Of a stretch of 11,511 nucleotides of DNA, positions 1 through 8,367 are shown piece by piece. The stretch covers positions 1-11,511 of the forward strand of contig JAWSUW010000122.1 in the NCBI GenBank assembly GCA_033549245.1, written 5' to 3'. The number at the start of each line of letters is the position of its first letter. Position 1 is the stretch's first letter. The notes beneath the pieces are model-generated. The model was given only the letters and a program-made list of their open reading frames with translations, was not told the DNA's origin and searched no databases. Position numbers and translations under genes: made by a program. Source of the DNA: Fusibacter_D sp033549245. GTDB lineage: Bacteria > Bacillota > Clostridia > Peptostreptococcales > Acidaminobacteraceae.

Positions 1-2067
1 AACCATTCTATTCAATCTGAACGGATTTTTTCGATTATCAAGTACATTCAAAGCCATTTACCTGATCCCAATTTATCAGTACAGATGATTGCCGAACACT
101 TTTATTTGAATCCACAGTATTTTTCACGCTATTTTAAGTTGGAAGTTGGCATCACAGTCAAAAGGTTTATTGAGAATCTAAGATTGACAAGATCGATTCA
201 TACTCTCAAATTAACAGACGAGACTGTTCTTGAAGTCGCAACAAAATTTGGATTTCCAGATGCCAAAAGTTATTTCAGAGTCTTTAAAGCCCATATGGGA
301 ATAACGCCAAATGCTTATCGGAAGATAAATCATATAAAAGCGGAAAAAAATACCCGTCAGGATTATTTTTCAATTAATACGACAGATTCATTAAAGACAC
401 TTTTTGAATATTTGGAAGAAGTGCACACACGTCCACTTGAACGAGTTCCAGAAACAGAGCTTCAACTAAGTGAAGCACGGAAAATAACAATCGAATACAA
501 TAATACTGAAAGCAATATGAAAGGGGCAACATTTTTGAAGCCTTGGAACAGACTGATGACATTTGGGTATGCAGCCCATGGGCTAGAGAAGGAAGTTCAA
601 GACGTATTGAAACAGGTGCATGATGAGTTAGGGGTTCAATATGTAAGGTTTCATGGAATATTCTCAGATGAGATGTTAAGTGTCCATACGGATCAAAATG
701 GTAAAATAAGATACGATTACAAAACCATTGATTCATTGCTCGACCAAATGATTGGTATTGGAGTACGTCCGTTCATGGAAGTAGGGTTTATGCCCAAGCA
801 TCTGGTGACTGGTGACTTCAAATTTTTCAAGTGGGGTGCAAGAATAGGGAAACCGTTAAACCTGGACGATTGGACCACTTTTATTCAAGAATTTATGGAG
901 CACTTGATTGATCGTTATGGAATGGAAGAAGTGACTTCCTGGTATTTTGAGTTTTGGAATGAACCGGATATCCAAGGTATATTTTGGATAGATGACCTGG
1001 AAGATTTTTTTGAGCTTTTTAAAGCGACCTATTATGTGATGAAGAAAATATCGGCTGATCTCAAAGTTGGCGGCTTCGGAAATATGAGCTTTACAATCCA
1101 TAATGAGTGGCTGGATCAAATGGCTATCTATCTAAAAAAGAATCAGATTCAATTGGATTTTTTCTCCTTTCACACATACCCTGTAGAAATAAGAGGTGGA
1201 CTTGATTTTCAGATTGATCAGAACATTTCAGATTTTTTAAATGGGAATGGGAGTGAACAAATTATCAATAAAATTTCCTTGGGAGATTCCAATTTGACCG
1301 GAGAGTTAATTGATAGAACCATTGAAAGGATTGAGTCCCTTGGGGTACTTGTTAAATCCGAATATTGGATAACTGAGTTCAACAGTTCGACTTTACCCAA
1401 TGACTTGGTCCATGACACATGTTTTATGACTGCTTTTTTGGTCAAAAATTTCCTGGAAAGTCGAAATAAAGTCAGTGGAATTGGTTTTTGGACACTCACA
1501 GATCATTATGATGAGCTGGAAATTGATAAATCCCAGTATTATGGTGGGTTTGGTCTATTCGCAAGAGGTGGGATTGCAAAAGCAGCCTACAACAGCTATT
1601 GGCTTTTATCTAAAGTTCATGGGAAGGTAGTTGGTGAAGGACCGGGATATATTGTGACAATATCAGATGATAAGTATTTTATACTGATTTACCATTATGT
1701 TCATTACAACCGACTTTACCAGAACATGGATGTATCTCAAATGGATGCTCTCAATAGATACAAGGTATTTGACTGTCATGAAAAACTTAAATTCAACATA
1801 AAAATAGAGGGTCTGAAAGGCAGTTTTCAGGAAGAAATCTTTACCGTAAACCGCAAGCAAGGGTCCAGTTTTGATGCCTGGACTGAAATGGGAGCACCTG
1901 AAGACTTGTCCAAAGAAGCGGTTACTCATCTTAAAAGCAAGGCGTTTCCCGGAGTCAGGATGAAAAAAATCAGGCTCCACGGTAACTATCTAAACGATAT
2001 ATCGCTTGACCCTCATGAAGTACAAGTGATTGTAATTGAACCTCATAATGAAAATTTCGAGCTATAG
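1..2067 (+). CDS. AraC-type regulator fused to a GH39 (beta-xylosidase-like) domain, 5' partial
   Basis: The frame is open to the first base of the window, so the ATG at 85 is internal and the true start lies upstream; family members usually carry an N-terminal cupin sensor, which would be in the missing part. Nucleotides 1 to about 335 encode the AraC DNA-binding domain with two helix-turn-helix units (LSVQMIAEHFYLNPQYFSRY and VLEVATKFGFPDAKSYFRVF). A linker follows, then a GH39 barrel from about 520. The putative acid/base Glu lies in FEFWNEPD (codon 961) and the putative nucleophile in WITEFNSS (codon 1375), so both catalytic residues are kept. No signal peptide or membrane segment is visible, so it should be cytoplasmic. 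AraC/GH39 fusions are known in Firmicutes. Whether the GH39 part hydrolyses xylosides or only senses a sugar is not shown. It probably regulates the glycosidase operon starting at 2221, but this is inferred from position only. Confidence 0.9.
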   Translation, partial: NHSIQSERIFSIIKYIQSHLPDPNLSVQMIAEHFYLNPQYFSRYFKLEVGITVKRFIENLRLTRSIHTLKLTDETVLEVATKFGFPDAKSYFRVFKAHMGITPNAYRKINHIKAEKNTRQDYFSINTTDSLKTLFEYLEEVHTRPLERVPETELQLSEARKITIEYNNTESNMKGATFLKPWNRLMTFGYAAHGLEKEVQDVLKQVHDELGVQYVRFHGIFSDEMLSVHTDQNGKIRYDYKTIDSLLDQMIGIGVRPFMEVGFMPKHLVTGDFKFFKWGARIGKPLNLDDWTTFIQEFMEHLIDRYGMEEVTSWYFEFWNEPDIQGIFWIDDLEDFFELFKATYYVMKKISADLKVGGFGNMSFTIHNEWLDQMAIYLKKNQIQLDFFSFHTYPVEIRGGLDFQIDQNISDFLNGNGSEQIINKISLGDSNLTGELIDRTIERIESLGVLVKSEYWITEFNSSTLPNDLVHDTCFMTAFLVKNFLESRNKVSGIGFWTLTDHYDELEIDKSQYYGGFGLFARGGIAKAAYNSYWLLSKVHGKVVGEGPGYIVTISDDKYFILIYHYVHYNRLYQNMDVSQMDALNRYKVFDCHEKLKFNIKIEGLKGSFQEEIFTVNRKQGSSFDAWTEMGAPEDLSKEAVTHLKSKAFPGVRMKKIRLHGNYLNDISLDPHEVQVIVIEPHNENFEL

Positions 2068-2096
2068 GACCTGTGGGCCTTATAGCTTTTGTTTTA
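2060..2096 (+). terminator. Rho-independent terminator after the AraC/GH39 gene
   Basis: The stem AGCTATA/TATAGCT continues, after a one-base bulge on each side, through GG/CC pairs around a small loop, and is followed by TTTTGTTTT. The 5' arm overlaps the last codons and stop of the AraC/GH39 gene. It separates that gene from the downstream phosphatase/glycosidase operon. Confidence 0.75.
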
Positions 2097-2162
2097 TATA
2101 TCATTATTTGGAATAAAAATCATCGAATAATGGAATGATAGGGAAAGTGAAAACAGCTAGAA

Positions 2163-2168
2163 TATAAT
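2163..2168 (+). promoter_or_regulatory. Candidate -10 box of the PAP2/GH3 operon
   Basis: A perfect TATAAT lies about 50 bases upstream of the PAP2 start, after the preceding terminator, so a promoter is expected here. No good -35 hexamer sits at 16-18 bases, which suggests a weak or activator-dependent promoter. AraC-family activators commonly work at such promoters; that link is inferred. Confidence 0.35.
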
Positions 2169-2174
2169 TAAGCA

Positions 2175-2195
2175 AAGGAATAGAATCATTTCCTT
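2175..2195 (+). promoter_or_regulatory. Short inverted repeat in the PAP2 leader
   Basis: AAGGAA (2175-2180) and TTCCTT (2190-2195) form a 6-base inverted repeat with a 9-base spacer between the candidate -10 and the RBS. It could be an operator half-site pair or a weak leader hairpin. An arm this short can occur by chance. Confidence 0.2.
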
Positions 2196-2220
2196 AAAAT
2201 GACTTTTATAAGGGGGCTAT

Positions 2221-3054
2221 ATGAAGTTAAAGACATTTATCATTATTACAATTGTTTTTGTAGTACTTTTGGGTGTGTTGGGTTTTGGTAGCATTGATTA
2301 TGACATTTCTCGAAACAGTATCAATCGGGAGTCCATTTGGGCAGAGTTTTTCAATATGTTTGGAGAGTTGCCATTTACAGGTGGACTTCTTGTTTTTACT
2401 GCCATACTTGTTGGTAGTCGAAATAGAAATCGCAAATGGTCTTCATGGATAGGTTCCATTATCGGGTATCCGTCGATGCTTTTGTTTTCATTTTTAGTTG
2501 TTGTAATGCCTTTTAGGTACTATTACGAATTTGATGGCGGAATACCTGGTGAACAATTTACAATAATTGTTTTTTTAGCGCTTTTGCTGTTTTTAAGTGT
2601 CCTCATAAGTTTAAAAAAACTTGGACAAGAAAGGCTGAGACGGTATCGAAAAGCTGCAATTGTATTAGGTGTCCTTATTTTTGCTGAAGTTATTCTGGTC
2701 AATGTTCTTAAAATTATTTGGGCACGTCCAAGAATGAGAAGTATAGAAACCTTTGATCAATTCAGATATTGGTGGCAGATTAACGGTCCTATGAACAGTG
2801 AAGAATTTAAATCGTTTCCATCGGGGCATACAGCCAATGCCTTTGTCATGCTGGCTGCTTTGTCCTTTATTCCAAATAGTCTTGAGAAAAAGAAGCTGTA
2901 TTTCACACTCTTTGCCCTTGTTTTTGGTGGGTTTACTGCAATGAGCCGAGTGGTTCTTGGAGCACATTTTTTATCTGATGTCGCATTTTCAGGATATTTT
3001 GTTATTTTACTTTATTTTGTTTTGGATTCCTTGATTCGAAAAAGGGAGGATTAA
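2221..3054 (+). CDS. PAP2-family (type 2 phosphatidic acid phosphatase) integral membrane phosphatase
   Basis: The 277-residue protein has about six or seven hydrophobic helices (roughly residues 5-23, 49-66, 76-98, 112-130, 144-167, 201-217 and 225-272). It carries the PAP2 signature: K164-x6-R171, PSGH at 200-203, and SR(242-243)-x5-H249-x3-D253. H203, R243, H249 and D253 match the residues of the phosphohistidine mechanism. In the first motif the usual RP is R-M. Members of this family dephosphorylate lipid phosphates such as phosphatidic acid, phosphatidylglycerophosphate or undecaprenyl pyrophosphate at the membrane; the substrate cannot be told here. The start is supported by AAGGGGG five bases before the ATG. 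The stop codon directly abuts the GH3 start, so the two should be cotranscribed and translationally coupled, an unusual pairing for a lipid phosphatase. Confidence 0.88.
   Translation: MKLKTFIIITIVFVVLLGVLGFGSIDYDISRNSINRESIWAEFFNMFGELPFTGGLLVFTAILVGSRNRNRKWSSWIGSIIGYPSMLLFSFLVVVMPFRYYYEFDGGIPGEQFTIIVFLALLLFLSVLISLKKLGQERLRRYRKAAIVLGVLIFAEVILVNVLKIIWARPRMRSIETFDQFRYWWQINGPMNSEEFKSFPSGHTANAFVMLAALSFIPNSLEKKKLYFTLFALVFGGFTAMSRVVLGAHFLSDVAFSGYFVILLYFVLDSLIRKRED
3043..3050 (+). promoter_or_regulatory. RBS that sets the GH3 start, inside the PAP2 gene
   Basis: AGGGAGGA lies four bases before the ATG at 3055 and overlaps the last PAP2 codons. The PAP2 TAA and the GH3 ATG are directly adjacent, the usual arrangement for translational coupling. 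Confidence 0.7.
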
Positions 3055-5391
3055 ATGCATAAAAACCTGAAATATGGAGACTTGATTTCCAAAATGACAC
3101 TTGAAGAAAAAACTTCCCTTCTTTCCGGGGCGAATTTTTGGAATACAAAGGCCATTGATAGGCTTGGAATTCCATCCATTATGATGACAGATGGACCGCA
3201 CGGGTTAAGGAAGCAAGGTGGAAAAGCGGATCATTTGGGCCTCAACAAGAGTGTCCCGGCAACTTGCTTTCCAACTGCTGCATGTTTGGCCAACAGCTGG
3301 GATCTGGAACTGATGAAAAGGGTGGGAACCAGTATTGCAGAAGAAGCCAAATACGAAGGTATATCAGCAGTATTGGGACCGGGACTTAATATAAAGAGAA
3401 ATCCACTGTGTGGAAGGAACTTTGAGTATTTTTCAGAAGACCCTTATTTGGCTGGGAAAATGGCAGGTGCACTTACAACCGGTATTCAAAGTACAGGCGT
3501 TTCAGCATGCCTTAAGCATTTTGCTGTGAATTCACAAGAACATTTGAGAATGACCATAGATGAAGTCGTCGATGAGCGGACATTGAGAGAATTGTATTTG
3601 GAAGGGTTTAGAATTGCTGTTGAAGAAGCAAATCCAGACATGATAATGACCTCATACAACCGTGTGAATGGGACTTACGCAAATGAGAATCGACCTCTAC
3701 TGACGGATATACTGATGGTGGAGTGGAAGTTCAATGGAGTAGTCGTATCAGATTGGGGTGGCAATAACGATAGAGTTGAAGCCTTAATAGCTGGTAGCCA
3801 TCTGGAAATGCCAGCCTCTGGAGGAATTAATGATCAGAAAGTCGCAATGGCAGTCCAGGATGGAATCTTAGATGAAAACCTTTTGGATCTTCGTGTGGAT
3901 CATCTATTGAACCTGGTTTTCAAAAAAATCCTACCACCTGAATCAGTGGACTATAAAGCCCATCATAATATGGCTGTGGATGCGGCTGCCAACTCTATGG
4001 TCCTGCTTAAAAACGAAGGACAGATTCTCCCGCTGAAACCTGACAAGACCATCGGGATAATAGGTGCTTTTGCCAAAATTCCCAGGTATCAAGGGGCAGG
4101 TAGTTCATTAATTGAACCAACTGAGATTTCCAATGTTTTGCAGTCTATCAAGCAATCAAACTTAAAAATATCTGGTTATGCCCCTGGATTTAAACGGTTT
4201 GGCGGAAGTTCAAACAAGCTTAAAAAACAAGCTGTTGAATTGGCTAAGAAGAGTGAAATTGTTCTTCTATTTGTTGGACTTGATGAAGCTAGCGAGGCTG
4301 AAGGCGTAGACAGGAATCACATGCGATTGAACGAAAATCAGTTGGAGATTATCCGGGCAATTAGAGAAGTCAATTCGGAAATAGTGGTTGTTTTATCCGG
4401 AGGCGCACCAATTGAACTGCCGTTTGAACCGGAGGTCAAGGGGATTTTGCTAATGTCTTTGGCCGGACAAGGAAGTGGAGAAGCAGTTGTAAAGATTCTT
4501 ATCGGTGAAGTGAATCCGTCCGGGAAGTTGGCTGAGACATATCCTGTGACTCAAGCAGATGTTTTGTCATCCAATTATTACCCGGGTCTTGAACGGGCTG
4601 CTTTGCATAAAGAAGGACTTTACGTCGGATACAGGTATTTTGAAACAGTTAATAAACCAGTACGCTTTCCATTTGGTTTCGGGCTTTCATACACAAGTTT
4701 TATGTATTCAGATTTTGTGATCAAGGACAAAGTGGTTCAGTTCAAACTAACGAATACAGGAGCGAAATTTGGAAAAGAAATAGTCCAACTTTATGTGAAA
4801 CCTTTTGAGTCAAAGGTTCACCGCCCTAAAATAGAGCTCAAACGATTTGATAAAATTTCCCTACAACCAGGAGAATCAAAACTTGTGAGCTTTATTCTTG
4901 ATGACAGATGTTTCGAAATTTACAGTGTTGCAGCTGGCAGGTGGGGAATTCCGGGAGGAAAATATGACATTTGCATAGGAAGTTCCATCCAGTCCCTGCC
5001 GCTTAAGTGGACTGTCGAGATGGAAGGAAATTTATCAATATCAGAGCTGGAAAGAGATGATGTAAATGCTTATAGGAATCTATCGGTAGAAAGCATTACA
5101 GATTCAGCATTTGAACAACTTTTGGGACGTCCTCTACCGCCACTTGAATGGGATAAACATGCACCTTTGGATCTGGATGACGTCATTATCCAGGCTCAAC
5201 ACAAAGGACTCCTTAGTAGAATACTGGTCAAATCCCTGATGGGACTTCAAAAGAGCTTGATGTTTTTTGGCAAACCGCTGATTGCCAATAATATATATTT
5301 TATTTTAAATATGCCATTTAGGTCGCTTTCAAGATTTTCACAAGGAAGGTTGAGAGAAGAAAGCGTTTCAAAATGGATTAGAAGATTGTGA
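3055..5391 (+). CDS. Glycoside hydrolase family 3 (beta-glucosidase-like), conventional domain order
   Basis: The 778-residue protein has the standard GH3 layout. The N-terminal barrel begins MTLEEKTSLLSG with MTDGPHGLR near residues 43-51 and contains GRNFEYFSEDPYLAG and CLKHFAVNSQE. The nucleophile is D233 in VVVSDWGG. The alpha/beta sandwich (VLLKNEG onward) carries the probable acid/base E416 in EAEGVDR. A fibronectin-III-like domain covers roughly residues 555-660 (LTNTGAKFGKEIVQLYVKPF). A C-terminal tail of about 110 residues follows, as in many Firmicutes GH3 enzymes. There is no signal peptide, so it should be cytoplasmic and act on imported beta-glucosides or similar oligosaccharides; GH3 also includes xylosidases and others, so the sugar is open. 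The start is set by the RBS AGGGAGGA (3043-3050) inside the end of the PAP2 gene. All expected catalytic residues are present and it looks functional. Confidence 0.93.
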   Translation: MHKNLKYGDLISKMTLEEKTSLLSGANFWNTKAIDRLGIPSIMMTDGPHGLRKQGGKADHLGLNKSVPATCFPTAACLANSWDLELMKRVGTSIAEEAKYEGISAVLGPGLNIKRNPLCGRNFEYFSEDPYLAGKMAGALTTGIQSTGVSACLKHFAVNSQEHLRMTIDEVVDERTLRELYLEGFRIAVEEANPDMIMTSYNRVNGTYANENRPLLTDILMVEWKFNGVVVSDWGGNNDRVEALIAGSHLEMPASGGINDQKVAMAVQDGILDENLLDLRVDHLLNLVFKKILPPESVDYKAHHNMAVDAAANSMVLLKNEGQILPLKPDKTIGIIGAFAKIPRYQGAGSSLIEPTEISNVLQSIKQSNLKISGYAPGFKRFGGSSNKLKKQAVELAKKSEIVLLFVGLDEASEAEGVDRNHMRLNENQLEIIRAIREVNSEIVVVLSGGAPIELPFEPEVKGILLMSLAGQGSGEAVVKILIGEVNPSGKLAETYPVTQADVLSSNYYPGLERAALHKEGLYVGYRYFETVNKPVRFPFGFGLSYTSFMYSDFVIKDKVVQFKLTNTGAKFGKEIVQLYVKPFESKVHRPKIELKRFDKISLQPGESKLVSFILDDRCFEIYSVAAGRWGIPGGKYDICIGSSIQSLPLKWTVEMEGNLSISELERDDVNAYRNLSVESITDSAFEQLLGRPLPPLEWDKHAPLDLDDVIIQAQHKGLLSRILVKSLMGLQKSLMFFGKPLIANNIYFILNMPFRSLSRFSQGRLREESVSKWIRRL

Positions 5392-5401
5392 GGAATAACG
5401 T

Positions 5402-8214
5402 ATGGGAAATTTGAAAAGAAAAGATATAAAAAAACAAGTCAAAGAAGAATTTTTGATTTATAAGGAAAATAAAAAGAAAAGAAGGCAAGAACTATCTAAT
5501 ATGTCNNNNNNNNNNCTACTGACAAGAGAAGCACTGAAATAAAAAATGACAAAGTTCAAGCGAAAAATGACAAAATCAACAGAAAAAATTATATTAAGAC
5601 TTTAAAAGGCTCTGAGAAAAGACAAGAAAAATATAAAGACAAATATTTTAAGAAATTAAGAAGAAGACCTATTAAATACTCTGCATGGGGGACAGTAACT
5701 GTCCTTATCCTAGTCGGACTATTATTAGCTGCGCCACTTATTGGCGATGTTGTCAATTTATTTTCATTGGCTAAAGGTATCGATACATCAACGCCTGAAG
5801 GTATTGCTGCAATAGAGGCTGGTGAATTACTTGCAAAAGACATTACAGATGAAGGGATCATCCTTTTAAAGAATACAGATGATTTATTACCTCTAATGGA
5901 TAAGACCGTTAACATTTTTGGTACACAAGCTCATGCAATGCGATTGTCAGGTGGTGGTTCAGGAGCTGCTGATACATCAAGAGCCATTAACTTTTTTGAT
6001 GCACTTAAAAATGCAGGTGTTGAGTATAATGAAGCATTAGTTGAATTGACAGCTTCTGTTGCTGAGGAAGGTTCAGCGGAGGCAAATGAATCAGGAGAAG
6101 TAAAAGGACATAGTGGTCTTGGAGCTGTTCTTATGGCGATGTTTATGCCGCCAACTAATGATGAAGCCCCAATTGATTATCTGACAGATGATGTAATATC
6201 CGATGCTAAAGCGTTTTCTAGTAATGCACTTATCGTTTTAACAAGTGACAGTGTGGAAGCAAGTGATGCTGAACCAGATCAGCTTACAGTAAAAGGCAAT
6301 AAACTTGACTTAATTGAAAAAGTAGCGACTGAGTTTGAAAATGTCATTATTATTGTTAATGCTGGTAATGCTTTGGAACTTGGTTTTATCAATGATTACC
6401 CATCGATTAAATCCGTGCTTTATGTAGGAACACCAGGAGCTACTGGTCCTACATCTTTAGCAGAAATTATTGTAGGTTCAATCAATCCATCAGGTAGACT
6501 TACTGATACGATTTTGACAGATAACGCTTCAGCACCAGCATATGAGAACTTTGGTGATTGGAAGTATGATAATATCGTAAAAGACAATGGTGCATCATTT
6601 GCCACAATGGAATATGAAGAAGGGATCTATGTTGGTTATAGATATTTTGAAACGAGATATCAAGATGACGAAAAAGCCTACAAAGACTTGGTTGTTTATC
6701 CATTTGGCTATGGCTTAAGTTATACTGATTTTGAATGGGAAGTTATTGATCATAACTTTGATAATGAACAAATGCAAGTAACAGTTAAGGTTACTAATAC
6801 TGGCGATATGGCTGGTAAAGATGTCGTACAGATTTATTTTGAACCACCATACTATGAAGGTGGTATTGAAAAATCGGCTATTGAATTAATAGATTATGCA
6901 AAAACTAATAATCTAGAACCTGGTCAATCTCAACTCCTTACTTTGGCATTCTCAACTAGAAGTATGGCGTCTTGGGATATGGAAGAGGAAGAAGCCTATG
7001 TGCTCGATGAAGGTTTTTATCAGATAAATATTTCAAGAAATGTACATGATACAGTAGAAAGCTTAGCTTTTATGCTTGAAGAAAAAATCGTATATACAAC
7101 TGCTAAAACAGGACAAGAGTATAAGAATTACTTCGATTATGCTAATGGTGGCTTAACTTACTTATCAAGAAGTGATTGGGAAGGAACCTATCCGACATCT
7201 GAAGATATCAACACACATGCAGATGATGAATTATACAATACCTTTGATGCTTATTGGCATCCTGAACGTAATGAGATGCCAGGTGAAATGCCAAGATTAG
7301 ACGCGGATAACGGTATTATGTTGACAGAGCTTAAGGGATTAGACTTTGATGATTCAATGTGGTCAGACTATATGGACCAGTTTACCTATGAGGAGCTTAG
7401 AGATTTCTATTCGACAGGTGGATGGCAAACAATGGCTATTGAACGTTTAGGATTACCGAAAGGTATTTTGCTGGATGGACCAGCTGGTATTAACTATTTC
7501 TTTGGTGATATGACATCAGCAGCTTATCCTGCAGCACTTATATTAGCATCCACATGGAATGATGATCTAGTATTTGAAATGGGTGTATCTCTTGGTACAG
7601 AGGCGAGAGCATATGGTGTACACGCTTTATATGCACCTGCTATGAATATTCATAGAACAGCATATGGTGGACGTAACTTTGAGTATTATTCAGAAGATCC
7701 ACTTATTTCAGGTAGAGTGGGTGCTGCAATTATTAAAGGTATACAGTCACAAGATGTAGCGGTTACAATGAAGCATTTCATTGCTAACGATCAAGAGATT
7801 AATGCTCGTTCTGGTCTGTTTACATGGATGAATGAGCAAGCACTAAGAGAAATTTATCTAGAACCTTTTGCAATTGCTCTAGAAGAAAATGATGTATCTG
7901 GCGTAATGTCATCATTTATTCACTTAGGTCATAAGTGGTCAGGTGCCAACACTGAATTACTTAATAATGTACTTCGTGGAGAACTTGGTTTTACAGGATT
8001 TGTTGTGACTGATGCTGTACAAGGTGGATTTATGAAACCAAACCTTTCTCTTAGAGGAGGTAGTGATCTTATGCTTGCTCCAATACCGACTTCAACAGCA
8101 AAAATAGTTGATGATTCTTATGATCAGGATCCAGTAGGTACTGTAACTGGCCTTAAAGATAGAGTTCATACGACCTTACACACTATGCTTAACAAAACAA
8201 GATTTGCAGATTAG
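5402..8214 (+). CDS. Membrane-anchored, circularly permuted GH3 glycosidase, interrupted by an assembly gap
   Basis: The ATG at 5402 has AGGA overlapping the upstream GH3 stop and encodes a lysine-rich stretch (MGNLKRKDIKKQVKEE...) that runs into the N gap. After the gap the frame is open from 5518 and equally lysine-rich, then gives one membrane helix (about 5677-5745) and the enzyme. I join both sides as one gene; this needs a true gap length of 2 modulo 3, which the 10 Ns do not satisfy. GH3 domains are in reversed order: alpha/beta sandwich first (GIILLKNTDDLLPL), then YEEGIYVGYRYFE and a Fn3-like domain (about 6740-7070), a linker, and the barrel last (7380-8200) with LLDGPAGI, GGRNFEYYSEDPL and MKHFIANDQE. 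The putative nucleophile is the Asp in VVTDA (codon 8011); the acid/base may be the Glu in VEASD (codon 6256). This order is known from ruminal GH3 enzymes. The predicted topology puts the enzyme outside the cell. Confidence 0.82.
5506..5515. other. Assembly gap (10 N)
   Basis: Ten Ns interrupt the lysine-rich N-terminal region of the second GH3 protein. The reading frames on the two sides do not join across exactly 10 bases, so the length is probably a placeholder. Confidence 0.98.
5542..5574 (+). repeat. Two 12-base direct repeats, period 21 bases, in the lysine-rich N-terminus
   Basis: AAAAATGACAAA occurs at 5542-5553 and 5563-5574, encoding K-N-D-K twice with a seven-codon period. It lies just after the N gap, and more such units inside the gap could explain why assembly failed there. 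Confidence 0.6.
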
Positions 8215-8215
8215 G

Positions 8216-8238
8216 CGTACCGGTACGGCGGAAACGGC
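8216..8238. repeat. GC-rich palindrome plus tandem repeat after the permuted GH3 gene
   Basis: CGTACCGGTACG at 8216-8227 is a perfect 12-base palindrome. It runs into a near-tandem ACGGCGGAA/ACGGCGGTA. The patch is much richer in G+C than its surroundings and has no T-run after it, so it does not look like a terminator. Its function is unknown. Confidence 0.5.
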
Positions 8239-8305
8239 GGTAAAATTTTAAAGTGTTTAGTATTTTCAGTCCCAGATTGAGATTCACACAAAAGTGATTA
8301 TCCTA

Positions 8306-8314
8306 TGGTATAAT
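8306..8314 (+). promoter_or_regulatory. Extended -10 promoter element for gloA
   Basis: TGGTATAAT is a perfect extended -10 (TGnTATAAT), about 50 bases before the gloA start. No strong -35 is visible; TTCACA at 8283-8288 gives a 20-base spacer. Extended -10 promoters can work without a good -35. Confidence 0.6.
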
Positions 8315-8367
8315 ATATAAGAAATCAAACGAACCTGTTACAAATAAATTATACGAGGAGATCAACT

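Noticed and set aside
374..1980. Several minus-strand frames of 87-120 codons opposite the AraC/GH39 gene
   Set aside because: They lie wholly within a well-supported + strand gene and have low-complexity, non-family translations.
5542..5574. Start of a CRISPR array
   Set aside because: Only two 12-base copies with a 9-base spacer, in frame within a coding region.
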